DNA of 64,000 nucleotides from an uncultured Lachnospiraceae bacterium (GCA_910584205.1 CAJUAA010000004.1:62001-126000), one strand, 5' to 3'; shown: positions 41,515-50,497, numbered from the stretch's first letter. Program-made: numbers and translations. Notes: generated by a model not told the origin, from the sequence alone.

Positions 41515-41529
41515 CCGGCGCTGTCATGG

Positions 41530-41574
41530 AAAAACGGTCTCCAGAAGACATCTGTTTCTCTGGAGACCGTTTTT
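41530..41574. terminator. Bidirectional Rho-independent terminator
   Basis: A 16-base-pair perfect stem (41530-41545 with 41559-41574, core ACGGTCTCCAGA) flanked by A and T runs. It serves the zinc-ribbon gene and, from the other side, the nfn operon. Confidence 0.9.
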
Positions 41575-41598
41575 CATGCGGACCAGGCCGCCGCCATT

Positions 41599-42987
41599 TT
41601 ATTTTGCACTCAGATACTCATGGATTCCTTTTGCCGCGGCCTTGCCTGCACCCATGGCAAGAATGACCGTAGCTGCACCGGTTACCGCGTCACCGCCTGC
41701 ATATACACCTTCCTTGGAGGTCGCACCGGTATCTTCTGACGCAACGATACACTGCCTTCTGTTGATCTCCAGTCCTTTTGTGGTGGAGGAAATCAGCGGG
41801 TTCGGAGAGGTTCCCAAAGACATGATGACCGTATCACAGTCAATGACAAATTCGGAACCGGGAACCTCCACCGGACGGCGTCTGCCGGACGCATCCGGTT
41901 CCCCAAGCTCCATACGGATGCATTTGATACCGGTTACCCAGTCATTCTCATCTGCCAGGATCTCCACCGGATTGGTCAGAAGGTCAAAGATGATCCCTTC
42001 TTCTTTTGCATGATGCACTTCCTCCACACGGGCCGGAAGTTCTTCCTCGCTTCTTCTGTATACGATGTGGGTCTCTGCACCGAGACGAAGCGCCGTACGC
42101 GCCGCATCCATGGCCACATTGCCGCCGCCGACGACCACGACCTTTTTGCCGCGCACGATCGGCGTATCGTAATTCTCATCAAAGGCTTTCATCAGGTTAT
42201 TTCTGGTCAGATACTCGTTGGCGGAAAGCACGCCGCAGGCAGTCTCTCCCGGAATCCCCATGAATTTCGGAAGCCCTGCGCCGGAACCGATGAATACCGC
42301 ATCGAAACCTTCCTCTTCGATCAGCTCGTCCAGCTTCACCGTTCTGCCCACGATAACGTCTGTTTCAATCTTGACGCCCAGCGCCTTGACGTTCTCCACT
42401 TCCGGTCCGACCACGCGGTCCTTGGGAAGACGGAACTCCGGAATGCCGTAGACGAGAACGCCGCCTGCCTTATGTAATGCTTCGAAGATCGTCACGTCAT
42501 AGCCCAGCTTCGCCAGATCTCCCGCACAGGTCAGCCCGGAAGGGCCGGAGCCGATGACAGCCACTTTTTTCCCGTTCTTTGCCGCGGGAGCCTCCGGTTT
42601 GATCCCGTTCTCCCGGGCCCAGTCCGCTACGAAACGCTCCAGCTTGCCGATGGAGATCGGATCGCCCTTCTTGCCGCGGATACATCTTCCCTCGCACTGG
42701 CTCTCCTGGGGGCAGACACGTCCGCACACTGCCGGAAGTGCGGATGACTTACTGATAATCTGGAATGCATCTTCGAATTTTTCTTCTTTTACTGCCGCAA
42801 TAAAAGCAGGAATGTCGATGGATACCGGACATCCTTCCACACATTTTGCATTTTTACAGGTAATGCAGCGCTGAGCTTCCTTCACCGCCTCTTCTTTATT
42901 ATAACCGTAGCATACTTCCTCAAAATTCGTCGCGCGGACTTTGGCGTCCTGCTCTCTGACCGGTACTTTCTTCAATACATCTGCCAT
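41599..42987 (-). CDS. nfnB: Electron-bifurcating transhydrogenase large subunit / glutamate synthase small-chain-like
   Basis: 462 residues. Two [4Fe-4S] cysteine sets (CITCKNAKCVEGCPVSIDIP and CGRVCPQESQCEGRC) precede an FAD fold (VAVIGSGPSGLTCAGDLAKLGYDV) and an NADPH fold (VVVVGGGNVAMDAARTALRLGA). This is the GltD/NfnB architecture. Because its partner is an NfnA-type flavoprotein and no GltB is present, I read it as NfnB: NADH plus ferredoxin reduce NADP, or the reverse. It starts within the partner's stop codon (TAATG). Confidence 0.92.
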   Translation of the reverse strand: MADVLKKVPVREQDAKVRATNFEEVCYGYNKEEAVKEAQRCITCKNAKCVEGCPVSIDIPAFIAAVKEEKFEDAFQIISKSSALPAVCGRVCPQESQCEGRCIRGKKGDPISIGKLERFVADWARENGIKPEAPAAKNGKKVAVIGSGPSGLTCAGDLAKLGYDVTIFEALHKAGGVLVYGIPEFRLPKDRVVGPEVENVKALGVKIETDVIVGRTVKLDELIEEEGFDAVFIGSGAGLPKFMGIPGETACGVLSANEYLTRNNLMKAFDENYDTPIVRGKKVVVVGGGNVAMDAARTALRLGAETHIVYRRSEEELPARVEEVHHAKEEGIIFDLLTNPVEILADENDWVTGIKCIRMELGEPDASGRRRPVEVPGSEFVIDCDTVIMSLGTSPNPLISSTTKGLEINRRQCIVASEDTGATSKEGVYAGGDAVTGAATVILAMGAGKAAAKGIHEYLSAK

Positions 42988-43871
42988 TATTTGTCACCTC
43001 CGCAATTTCCGCAGCCGCCATGATGCGTATCACCCTCCTGGAATTTCAGAAGACGTCTTCCCTCTTCGGTCTTATACATGGCTGCTCTCTTCATAGCCTG
43101 CTCAAAATCGATCTTATGTCCGTCGAACTCCGGTCCGTCCACGCATGCGAACTTCACTTCATCCCCTACCAGTACACGGCAGGCACCGCACATGCCGGTT
43201 CCGTCCACCATGATGGGATTCATGCTGACGATGGTGGGGATTCCCAGCTTCTTCGTTGTCAGGCACGCAAACTTCATCATAATCATCGGACCGATCGCCA
43301 CACACAGGTCATAATGGTGTCCCTCGCTCACCAGCTTCTCCAGCATCGCCGTACCGACTCCGTGGAACCCGTAGCTGCCGTCGTCCGTACACAGATACAG
43401 ATTGCCGACTTTGCTCATCTCCTCCTCCAGGATCAGCAGGTCCTTCGTCCTTGCTCCGACGATGATATCACATTCAATTCCATGATCGTGCAGCCATTTT
43501 GCCTGCGGATAGACAGGAGCTGTGCCGACGCCTCCGGCAATGAACACAACTTTTTTCTTTTTAACTTCTTCAAAGTCATCAGTGACCAGCTCAGACGGAC
43601 GTCCAAGCGGCCCTACAAAGTCAGCAATCTCGTCCCCTGCCTTTAATGCGACCAGCTTGTGGGTGGAAACACCGATGGGCTGAAATGCCAGCGTAATGGT
43701 CCCTGCCTCCCTGTCATAGTCGCAGATCGTAAGCGGAATGCGCTCCGCATTCTCATCTACCCTTACAATAATGAACTGTCCCGGTTCACAGGACTTTGCC
43801 ACGCGCGGTGCATGGATCACCTGCTTGTAGACTGCTGCAGAGAGCTTCTCTGCTTCCAAAATCTTAAACAT
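42987..43871 (-). CDS. nfnA: Electron-bifurcating transhydrogenase small subunit
   Basis: 294 residues. A ferredoxin-reductase-type FAD domain (ERIPLTICDYDREAGTITL) and an NAD-binding part (FIAGGVGTAPVYPQAKWL) are followed by the [2Fe-2S] motif GTGMCGACRVLV...FACVDGPEFDGH. The C-terminal tail HHGGCGNCGG has two more cysteines. TAGGAGG precedes the ATG at 43871 (MFKILEAEKL). It is the first gene of the nfnA-nfnB pair. Confidence 0.93.
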   Translation of the reverse strand: MFKILEAEKLSAAVYKQVIHAPRVAKSCEPGQFIIVRVDENAERIPLTICDYDREAGTITLAFQPIGVSTHKLVALKAGDEIADFVGPLGRPSELVTDDFEEVKKKKVVFIAGGVGTAPVYPQAKWLHDHGIECDIIVGARTKDLLILEEEMSKVGNLYLCTDDGSYGFHGVGTAMLEKLVSEGHHYDLCVAIGPMIMMKFACLTTKKLGIPTIVSMNPIMVDGTGMCGACRVLVGDEVKFACVDGPEFDGHKIDFEQAMKRAAMYKTEEGRRLLKFQEGDTHHGGCGNCGGDK

Positions 43872-43931
43872 ATGCTTCCTCCTAACGTCTTGTAGCGATT
43901 TCATACAATGACCACAAATCATCTACCTCTT

Positions 43932-43960
43932 ATCATAATGCAAATGTATCGATATTTCAA
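43932..43960 (-). promoter_or_regulatory. Predicted nfn operon promoter
   Basis: TTGAAA (43960-43955) and TATGAT (43937-43932) on the minus strand, 17 bases apart. The leader is about 55 bases. Confidence 0.65.
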
Positions 43961-43967
43961 CAAAAAA

Positions 43968-44846
43968 TTAAGGAACAGCCGGTACTTCCGATGGAATTTC
44001 ACCAGTATCTTCCACAGGAGGCTCCGGATTTTCAGACACATTGTAGATTGCTTCCACAATTCCGCTGGTCCCTCCCTCCTCGTCTATAGCCACCGCCTGC
44101 AGCACGGTAAGGCCAGGCGGAATATAGACCGCTCCCTGATACAGCCTGGATCTGGGCCCAGGCTCTTCTCCGTTTGTCGTATAATAGATCCGGCAGCCTT
44201 CCCCGGAGGTCATGGTGACGGAAAATCCCCCGGTATACTCACCGGACGGAACACTGAAGACCGGCTCGTCCGGATACGTAAATGTTATCTGATACGTCCC
44301 CACTGCTTCCTCGCTGACGACTCCGTCGGTCCGGATGAACACCGCCCGGATCACGGTCGTGCCCTCTCCCAGAAGGATCGGCGCCTCGTACCGGCGGCTC
44401 TTTTCGTCGGGCGTGGTCCCGTCTGCCGTATAGTAGATCTGCCCGTCGTTCCCGTTGTGGGAAAGCGTCAGCATGGGAGAATAGCTGTAGGTTCCCGGCT
44501 CCATGCCAAACTGCGGTTTTTCCAGAAGCTCTTCCGGCCCTTCGGCCACTTCCTCTGAATCTACAGGCACCTGATCGGCCTGTATCGTGGAATGATAGGC
44601 GTACTGATAGGCAAGACAGCCAAATACGACCAGACAGGCGCCGGCGGCCGCATATTTCCGCCAGCTTTTCTGTCCTTCCGGCTGAGATCCCGATTCCGTA
44701 TCCTCCGGATCGGTTTCCTCCTGCCCAAGAATAAAATCCTCGTTCGGATCATAATCCGGAACGATCTGAACTGCTCTTCCGCATTTTTCGCAGTAAATCT
44801 TGTCTTCCCGTATGTCCGCCCCACACGTACATTTTCGGTATTTCAT
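43968..44846 (-). CDS. Zinc-ribbon, membrane-anchored protein with two chitobiase-type repeats
   Basis: 292 residues from MKYRKCTCGADIREDKIYCEKCG (zinc ribbon, four Cys), then an acidic linker, a membrane helix (about 66-85) and two copies of an immunoglobulin-like repeat: GQIYYTADGTTPDEKSRRYEA and CRIYYTTNGEEPGPRSRLYQG. These Y-YT-DG-P-S-Y units match the chitobiase/hexosaminidase C-terminal-type domain, often found on surface proteins. A GTG at 44894 is an alternative start; the ATG at 44846 has GGAAC about 11-13 bases upstream. It lies just after ftsK. Confidence 0.8.
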   Translation of the reverse strand: MKYRKCTCGADIREDKIYCEKCGRAVQIVPDYDPNEDFILGQEETDPEDTESGSQPEGQKSWRKYAAAGACLVVFGCLAYQYAYHSTIQADQVPVDSEEVAEGPEELLEKPQFGMEPGTYSYSPMLTLSHNGNDGQIYYTADGTTPDEKSRRYEAPILLGEGTTVIRAVFIRTDGVVSEEAVGTYQITFTYPDEPVFSVPSGEYTGGFSVTMTSGEGCRIYYTTNGEEPGPRSRLYQGAVYIPPGLTVLQAVAIDEEGGTSGIVEAIYNVSENPEPPVEDTGEIPSEVPAVP

Positions 44847-44904
44847 GCCAGCGGTTGTTCCTTTCTGCTGTTCCAGGCCGTTTTCATGCAGCACAATCCA
44901 TCCA

Positions 44905-47526
44905 TTACAAACTCTCCTCTATAAACTGTTCAAATTCTTCCATGGACATCAGAACCTTCCGCGGCTTCGTTCCTTCTTCTTCTCCAACCACGCCGGCCTC
45001 CGCCAGCTGGTCCATAATCCGGGCCGCACGGTTAAAGCCGACCTTGAACCAGCGCTGAAGCATCCCGATGGACGCCTTGTCCTTCTCGATGATAAATTTT
45101 GCAGCTTCGGCAAACAGGACGTCCCGGTCGCTGCCTCCCGGCTCAGATACGGAAGCGTTCTCCACCGCCGCCTGTACCTGCTTCATCTGTTCCGCCATCC
45201 TTTGTTCGGCTTCCGAACCCGACGGGCCGCTCCGGCTGCTCAGGAATTCCACCACCGCCCCCACCTCGGCATCCGAGACAAACGCTCCCTGTACGCGAAG
45301 CGGCTTCGGCATGCCATAGGGCGAAAACAGCATGTCTCCTTTTCCAAGCAGCTTCTCCGCCCCGTTCATATCCAGAATCGTCCGGGAATCCACGCCGGAC
45401 GACACCGCAAATGCGATCCTGGACGGCATATTGGCCTTGATCAGGCCGGTGATGACATTGACCGACGGCCTCTGGGTGGCGATGATCAGATGGATTCCCG
45501 CCGCGCGGGCCAGCTGTGCCAGACGGCAGATCGCGTCCTCCACCTCGCCGGGCGCCACCATCATCAGATCCGCCAGCTCGTCCACAATGATAACGATCTG
45601 AGGCATTTTCTCCGGTTTGCTGTCGTCCTCAATGGCCGCGATGGAATCGATCTTGCTGTTGTATCCTTCGATGTTGCGAACGTTCAGTTCCGCAAATTTG
45701 TTATATCGGCCCATCATCTCCGCCACCGCCCAGTTCAGCGCGCCCGCGGCTTTCTTGGGATCGGTCACCACGGGAATCAGAAGATGAGGAATTCCGTTGT
45801 ATGTACTGAGCTCCACTACCTTCGGGTCGATCATAATCAGTTTGACCTCTTCCGGCCTGGCCTTGTACAGAATACTCATAATCAAGGTATTGATACACAC
45901 GGATTTACCGGAGCCGGTGGCGCCGGCGATCAGAAGATGAGGCATCCGGGCAATGTCCGTGACCATGATGTTGCCCCCGATATCCTTCCCCACCGCAAAG
46001 GCGATCCTGGACGGATGTTCCTTAAATTCTTTCGACTCCAGAAGTTCCCGAAGCATGACGACCGAATTTTCCCGGTTGGGAACTTCGATCCCCACCGCCG
46101 CCTTTCCGGGGATGGGAGCCTCCATACGGATATCCGGAACCGCCAGATTCAGCTTGATATCGTCCGCCAGAGAGACGATCTTGCTCACCTTCACGCCCTG
46201 GGCCGGATGAACCTCAAACCGCGTAACAGACGGCCCCTGACTGACATCCGCCACCGTTGCCCGGACTCCAAAATCCTCCATGATCTGCTGAAGATGCTGC
46301 GCCGTCTCCTGCAAGGCAATGGAATTGTTTTTCTGGCCGTTCCCTCTGGGCGGCGCTTTCAAAAGCGACACCGGAGGATACTGATAGTTTTTCGAGTCTT
46401 CGTACTGTACCGGTGCCGGCACCGCCGTCCCTTTTTCCGGTGCAGGATGTTCCTTTTCCGGAGGTTTTTTTTCACGTTCCTCCTCCATGGCCGGCAGCTC
46501 CGGAACGGGCTCCGGAGTCTTCCGCTGTTCCCTCGTCCTCTCTGCCTCCAGTTCTCTTCGGCTCAGCGCGTTTTTCAGAAGGTCATCTTCGCTGAACGAG
46601 ATCTCTTCTTTCCCGGAAAGCGGCATTTCCTCCGGCGCAGCCTCCCGGACTGTCTCCGGCTTCAAAAACTCCACCGGATCTTCATCTCTCCTGGCTCTGG
46701 AACTGCGCACAGGAAAGGGCGCCGGGCCGGCCGGCTCTTCCTCTTCGGCTTCTTCCTCCTGCCATCCGTCCAGGGTGATCTCCAGCAGTCCGGATTTCTG
46801 CTGTTTCGGAATCGTCAGATCGGACGATACTCCGCTGACCTTACGTTCCATCCGCTGTTTTTTCTCTTCCTTCCGTGCATCCGCCTTCTCCCTGCGCCGT
46901 TCCATATCCTGCTTTGCGGATTCATACACCTTTCTGCTTCCTCGGGACATTCCCCGGACAAAGGACCGCTCGGTCACGATCACGATGCAGATGATCAGAA
47001 TGCCGATCAGCACCAGATAGGCTCCGATGCTTCCGAAAGCATCATACAGAAGCCCCGACACCAGGCCGCCCATCAGCCCTCCTCCGGTGCGGTTTTCTGC
47101 ACAGTACGCATAGATCTCCTTCCATCCCGACACATCATGAGATACGGTAATCAGATGAATCAGTGATCCGGTGGACACGCAGCCCAGCACGGCTCCTGTC
47201 AGCTTGACCGCAGCAATCAGATTCTCCCTGTTCGCCAGCGAAAAAAGCACCAGTACGAGCATGACCACCGGAAAAATGTAGGCAAACAGCCCCAGACACC
47301 CGAACAGAAAGCTGCTCATCATGTCTCCTACTTTGCCGCCAATCCCAAAATTGCTGAAAAACAGAAGGATGGACACGATCAGAAGTACCACCAGACGGAT
47401 CTCGGCACCCAGATCATTCTCCTGCTTCACCGCGGTCTTTTTTGTATTTGTTTGACTTTTTTTTGACGTATTCCTTTTCGGGGAAGCGCCCTGCTTCCTG
47501 TTCCCCGACTGACGGGTTCCACTCAT
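44905..47526 (-). CDS. ftsK: DNA translocase FtsK/SpoIIIE
   Basis: 873 residues. A basic N terminus and about four membrane helices (40-190) are followed by a long acidic, proline-rich linker (about 190-430) and the motor domain. Walker A GATGSGKS is at 535-542 and Walker B VIIVDELADLMM follows. The C-terminal winged-helix gamma domain (ASIGMLQRWFKVGFNRAARIMDQ) reads DNA polarity. It pumps chromosomes through the septum in division or sporulation. It is preceded by the HPr gene, with a terminator between them. Confidence 0.97.
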   Translation of the reverse strand: MSGTRQSGNRKQGASPKRNTSKKSQTNTKKTAVKQENDLGAEIRLVVLLIVSILLFFSNFGIGGKVGDMMSSFLFGCLGLFAYIFPVVMLVLVLFSLANRENLIAAVKLTGAVLGCVSTGSLIHLITVSHDVSGWKEIYAYCAENRTGGGLMGGLVSGLLYDAFGSIGAYLVLIGILIICIVIVTERSFVRGMSRGSRKVYESAKQDMERRREKADARKEEKKQRMERKVSGVSSDLTIPKQQKSGLLEITLDGWQEEEAEEEEPAGPAPFPVRSSRARRDEDPVEFLKPETVREAAPEEMPLSGKEEISFSEDDLLKNALSRRELEAERTREQRKTPEPVPELPAMEEEREKKPPEKEHPAPEKGTAVPAPVQYEDSKNYQYPPVSLLKAPPRGNGQKNNSIALQETAQHLQQIMEDFGVRATVADVSQGPSVTRFEVHPAQGVKVSKIVSLADDIKLNLAVPDIRMEAPIPGKAAVGIEVPNRENSVVMLRELLESKEFKEHPSRIAFAVGKDIGGNIMVTDIARMPHLLIAGATGSGKSVCINTLIMSILYKARPEEVKLIMIDPKVVELSTYNGIPHLLIPVVTDPKKAAGALNWAVAEMMGRYNKFAELNVRNIEGYNSKIDSIAAIEDDSKPEKMPQIVIIVDELADLMMVAPGEVEDAICRLAQLARAAGIHLIIATQRPSVNVITGLIKANMPSRIAFAVSSGVDSRTILDMNGAEKLLGKGDMLFSPYGMPKPLRVQGAFVSDAEVGAVVEFLSSRSGPSGSEAEQRMAEQMKQVQAAVENASVSEPGGSDRDVLFAEAAKFIIEKDKASIGMLQRWFKVGFNRAARIMDQLAEAGVVGEEEGTKPRKVLMSMEEFEQFIEESL

Positions 47527-47566
47527 CTCTCTCTCCTGTCTTTCCTGCTTGTTTTCTCACGCCTTT

Positions 47567-47596
47567 AAAAGGACCAGTCCCAAAGGACCAGTCCTT
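47567..47596 (-). terminator. Likely terminator after the HPr gene
   Basis: A direct repeat AAAGGACCAGTCC occurs twice in tandem (about 47568-47594). On the minus strand AAGGAC-GTCC pairs with GGAC-GTCCTT around a TG/TG mismatch, and TTTT follows. Confidence 0.6.
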
Positions 47597-47623
47597 CTGT
47601 TCATCTCTTTTATGAACTGCTGA

Positions 47624-47887
47624 TTAAAGAGTCTCTTCAAAAAACGCCTGCATCTCCTCGGCTGCCACGTCCTCATCCGGTCCTTTCACCGTAACTGTTA
47701 CCGTATCTCCGTACTGGATATCCAGATCGATCACCGACAGCAGCTTTTTCAGATCCCCGCTCCTGTCCTTCGTGTCATTGGAGATAACAATACTGCTCTT
47801 AAATTCCTTTGCCAGCTGAAGAAACAGGCCCGCTGCTCTTGCATGCATCCCCAGTTCTTCCTGGATCGTATACTGAAAAGTCTTCAT
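47624..47887 (-). CDS. HPr-like phosphocarrier protein lacking the regulatory serine
   Basis: 87 residues, HPr length. The phospho-acceptor His15 is intact in LGMHARAAGLF. In ordinary HPr of low-GC Gram-positives, Ser46 lies in LKSIMGVMSLG; here the matching stretch is LKKLLSVIDLD, with Lys48 in place of the serine. It could therefore take part in PTS phosphotransfer but should not be phosphorylated by HPr kinase. No other PTS gene is near. It lies between cstA and ftsK with its own promoter. Confidence 0.88.
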   Translation of the reverse strand: MKTFQYTIQEELGMHARAAGLFLQLAKEFKSSIVISNDTKDRSGDLKKLLSVIDLDIQYGDTVTVTVKGPDEDVAAEEMQAFFEETL

Positions 47888-47969
47888 ATCCCCCTCCTGA
47901 TCGTATGTATCGCGCCCTGTCCGCAGGCAGACCTTCCGCCCCCGCGGACAACCTCTGTGAATTGACCCT

Positions 47970-47998
47970 ATTATACCACACCGTCCCGCAAATGTAAA
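47970..47998 (-). promoter_or_regulatory. Predicted HPr gene promoter
   Basis: TTTACA (47998-47993) and TATAAT (47975-47970) on the minus strand, 17 bases apart, about 80 bases before the ATG. Confidence 0.65.
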
Positions 47999-48033
47999 AT
48001 ACTAATCAAAAATCCGGGCATCATCCGGGCGTC

Positions 48034-48090
48034 AAAAAGAAACCGGGACCTTGAAACGGTGCCCTGCATCCACTCCAAAATCCCGGTTTC
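48034..48090 (-). terminator. Rho-independent terminator after cstA
   Basis: A 10-base-pair stem (gaaaccggga at 48039-48048 with tcccggtttc at 48081-48090) has a 32-base loop and is followed on the minus strand by TTTTT. Confidence 0.75.
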
Positions 48091-48100
48091 CCATAGTATT

Positions 48101-49825
48101 TTATGCATTCTTTGTATTTTTGCCTGTCAGTGTCTGGATACCCTCAATAACAAGGATCACTGCCAGAACGATCAGGAGAACTGCCAGGATCACCTGCGCG
48201 TACGGACCCCAGTCCGCTCCGCCCGCAGAGATCAGGCCAAGCTGATCCTTCACCGTCAGAACCAGAGAACAGATGGTCACTACCATCATGAATGCCATCG
48301 GGAACAGGAACATCTTGTTATTCCGTCCGATGTTGCCAAGCCAGGTAGCCACTGCCAGAAGTCCAAGTCCTGCCAGAAGCTGGTTTGCCGCTCCGAACAG
48401 GCCCCAGATCTTGGCGTATCCGGTCATACCAAGAGCAATGCCGATGACCACCGTGATCACCGTAGCCACATACGGATTGACCAGCGTCTTCTTCCAGCCG
48501 CTGTCCACATCCTTTACCGTCTGTCCCGGCTCCAGCCAGAATTCCTGGAACATGAAACGCGCCAGACGGGTCGCCGTATCCAGAGAGGTCAGGCAGAATG
48601 CGGAATAGGTAAGCACCAGCAGCGTATACAGCACGTTCTGCGCATCCTGAAGTCCCGGGATCGCCGCCACCATACCTGCGATACCGCCTGCGAAAATATC
48701 GGTAGCGCCTGCAGTGGTGCCGATCTTTCTCGCATAGCCGATGGCGCACAGCGTCAAAACTGCCAGTACGCACTCCAGAAGCATGCCGCCGTAAGCGATG
48801 GGCTTCGCATCGGTCTCTTTATCCAGCTGCTTGGAAGTGGTTCCGGAAGATACCAGAGAATGGAAACCGGAGATCGCGCCGCACGCAACCGTGGTAAACA
48901 GCACCGGGAACAGATAGGACGTAACGCCCGTGCTCTCATTGGTAACTGCAAAGCCTGCAAAGGCCGGGAACAGATCCGCTTCAATCGCCGGATGCGCTCC
49001 GACCACGCCTACCACCGCGATGATGAGCATGGCATACAGCAGGAAAGAACTCAGATAATCACGGGGCTGCAGAAGAATCCATACCGGAGTCACGGAAGCG
49101 ATTGCAATATAGATGCCCACGATGACCATCCACTGGTTGTTGGTCAGATAAATCGGATGGAAATTCATGCCGATGGCCATAATCAGGACGATTGCCAGCA
49201 CGCCCGCCACCGACGCCACGGACATGGGCGCGTTTCTTCTGTATACGCAGAAGCCGAATACAATGGCAATCAGGATAAATAGCAAAGATACCATGGCAAC
49301 TGATGCATTGGATGCGGATGCCGCGTAATCAACGGCGCCCGCCTCCGTAAGTTTCACGCCGAACGTAGAAGCAACGATGGATGCGAATGCAGCCACCACA
49401 AGAAGCAGCGTCAGATAGGCAAAGATCAGGAACAGCCTCTTCGCACGGCGGCTCATGTTTGCGGAGATAATTTCGCCCACAGACTGGCCTTTGTGACGGA
49501 TGGAAGCAAACAGCGCGCCAAAATCATGCACGCCTCCGAAGAAGATGCCGCCCACCAGAATCCAGAGGGTGACCGGAAGCCATCCGAACAACGCCGCATT
49601 GATAGGGCCTGTAATGGGGCCTGCGCCTGCAATGGATGAAAAATGATGTCCCATCAAAACCGGTGCCTTTGCGGGAACATAGTCAACACCGTCTTCCATG
49701 GAATGCGCCGGTGTCTCCTCTTTGCTTTCGCCTACACCCCACTGCCTGCACAGCCAGCCGCCGTAGAAAATATAACCGGCAACCAGTACAGCGATGCTGA
49801 CGATCAGAAGTACTAATGAATTCAT
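48101..49825 (-). CDS. cstA: CstA-family pyruvate/peptide transporter
   Basis: 574 residues and about sixteen membrane helices. APVLMGHHFSSIAGAGPITGPI is the CstA signature; GGVHDFGALFASIRHKG, SGFHSLVSSGTTSKQL and TSLDTATRLARFMFQE follow. Members import pyruvate or peptides, often in lean conditions. It sits 14 bases after a small partner gene and shares its promoter. Confidence 0.96.
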   Translation of the reverse strand: MNSLVLLIVSIAVLVAGYIFYGGWLCRQWGVGESKEETPAHSMEDGVDYVPAKAPVLMGHHFSSIAGAGPITGPINAALFGWLPVTLWILVGGIFFGGVHDFGALFASIRHKGQSVGEIISANMSRRAKRLFLIFAYLTLLLVVAAFASIVASTFGVKLTEAGAVDYAASASNASVAMVSLLFILIAIVFGFCVYRRNAPMSVASVAGVLAIVLIMAIGMNFHPIYLTNNQWMVIVGIYIAIASVTPVWILLQPRDYLSSFLLYAMLIIAVVGVVGAHPAIEADLFPAFAGFAVTNESTGVTSYLFPVLFTTVACGAISGFHSLVSSGTTSKQLDKETDAKPIAYGGMLLECVLAVLTLCAIGYARKIGTTAGATDIFAGGIAGMVAAIPGLQDAQNVLYTLLVLTYSAFCLTSLDTATRLARFMFQEFWLEPGQTVKDVDSGWKKTLVNPYVATVITVVIGIALGMTGYAKIWGLFGAANQLLAGLGLLAVATWLGNIGRNNKMFLFPMAFMMVVTICSLVLTVKDQLGLISAGGADWGPYAQVILAVLLIVLAVILVIEGIQTLTGKNTKNA

Positions 49826-49839
49826 ACTAACTCTCCCTT

Positions 49840-50358
49840 CTATTTGTTGGTTTGCGAATATAGTACTTTTTTCAAAATTTTCGCCGTCGTATGGCCGCTG
49901 CGGTTGGAATCGACCCTGCTTCTTTCAAGATCGACCACCGCGGCATGGAAATCCATCCAGCCATGCAGCGAAAAATGAAAACTTTTGTAAATGCGGCATT
50001 TTTTTAATGCCTTCCTTGCATCCTCATCACAGGTATCACAGACGAACACCGGTGTGATAAAAGAATACATGTGTCCCGGTCCCACATGAAGCAGTTTCAT
50101 GCCGTCCTCATGGACATAGTCCCTCCACTGCTTATACAGCGGCAGCGTCAGATGCGGAATATTCAGAAGATAGAGAAATTCTTCACTGTCTGCGGACCAC
50201 AGCTCCGCTTTCTGTGACAGAACGTACTTCTGTGAATGCTCAAAAAAATCACAGCGGGCTGTGATCGGAATCTGCTCGTTATCGAACATATGTATGTTGT
50301 AATAAGTCTCAAAACTTTTCAGCAGACGCACCATGGCAGTCTCTCTTGTGTACTGCAT
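49840..50358 (-). CDS. Unrecognised protein co-transcribed with cstA
   Basis: 172 residues from MQYTRETAMVRLLKSFETYYNIH. No membrane helix. The mix of aromatic residues, Cys and His (FVCDTCDEDARKALKKC) suggests a compact, possibly metal- or redox-sensitive domain, but I recognise no family. The ATG at 50358 has GGGGAAAG at good spacing, better than upstream ATGs at 50382 and 50370. Being first in a two-gene operon with cstA, it may regulate or assist the transporter. Confidence 0.75.
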   Translation of the reverse strand: MQYTRETAMVRLLKSFETYYNIHMFDNEQIPITARCDFFEHSQKYVLSQKAELWSADSEEFLYLLNIPHLTLPLYKQWRDYVHEDGMKLLHVGPGHMYSFITPVFVCDTCDEDARKALKKCRIYKSFHFSLHGWMDFHAAVVDLERSRVDSNRSGHTTAKILKKVLYSQTNK

Positions 50359-50431
50359 ATCTTTCCCCATTCTGTCGGTCATGTTCCGGGTAAAAATAAA
50401 AAAAGTATAAACTTTCTAAACTTTCTTTTAC

Positions 50432-50460
50432 ATTATAGTACAATGCAGTGAAGAATTCAA
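50432..50460 (-). promoter_or_regulatory. Predicted promoter of the cstA operon
   Basis: TTGAAT (50460-50455) and TATAAT (50437-50432) on the minus strand with 17-base spacing. Confidence 0.7.
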
Positions 50461-50469
50461 GTTTTTTTT

Positions 50470-50497
50470 GTCCGGCGGAACCACTGTTCCGCCGGAC
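50470..50497. other. Perfect inverted repeat after the TIR-SEL1 gene
   Basis: GTCCGGCGGAAC (50470-50481) and GTTCCGCCGGAC (50486-50497) form a 12-base-pair stem with a four-base loop. On the minus strand it is followed by A8, not T's, so it is not a standard terminator for the gene that ends at 50517. Confidence 0.5.

Noticed and set aside
44800..47166. Long open frame of 788 codons on the plus strand
   Set aside because: It is fully opposite ftsK, whose domains and motifs are complete; the plus-strand product has no recognisable fold.
47567..47596. Tandem AAAGGACCAGTCC repeat as a mobile-element footprint
   Set aside because: It is only about 28 bases long and folds as a plausible terminator after the HPr gene; no transposase or further repeat copies are nearby.
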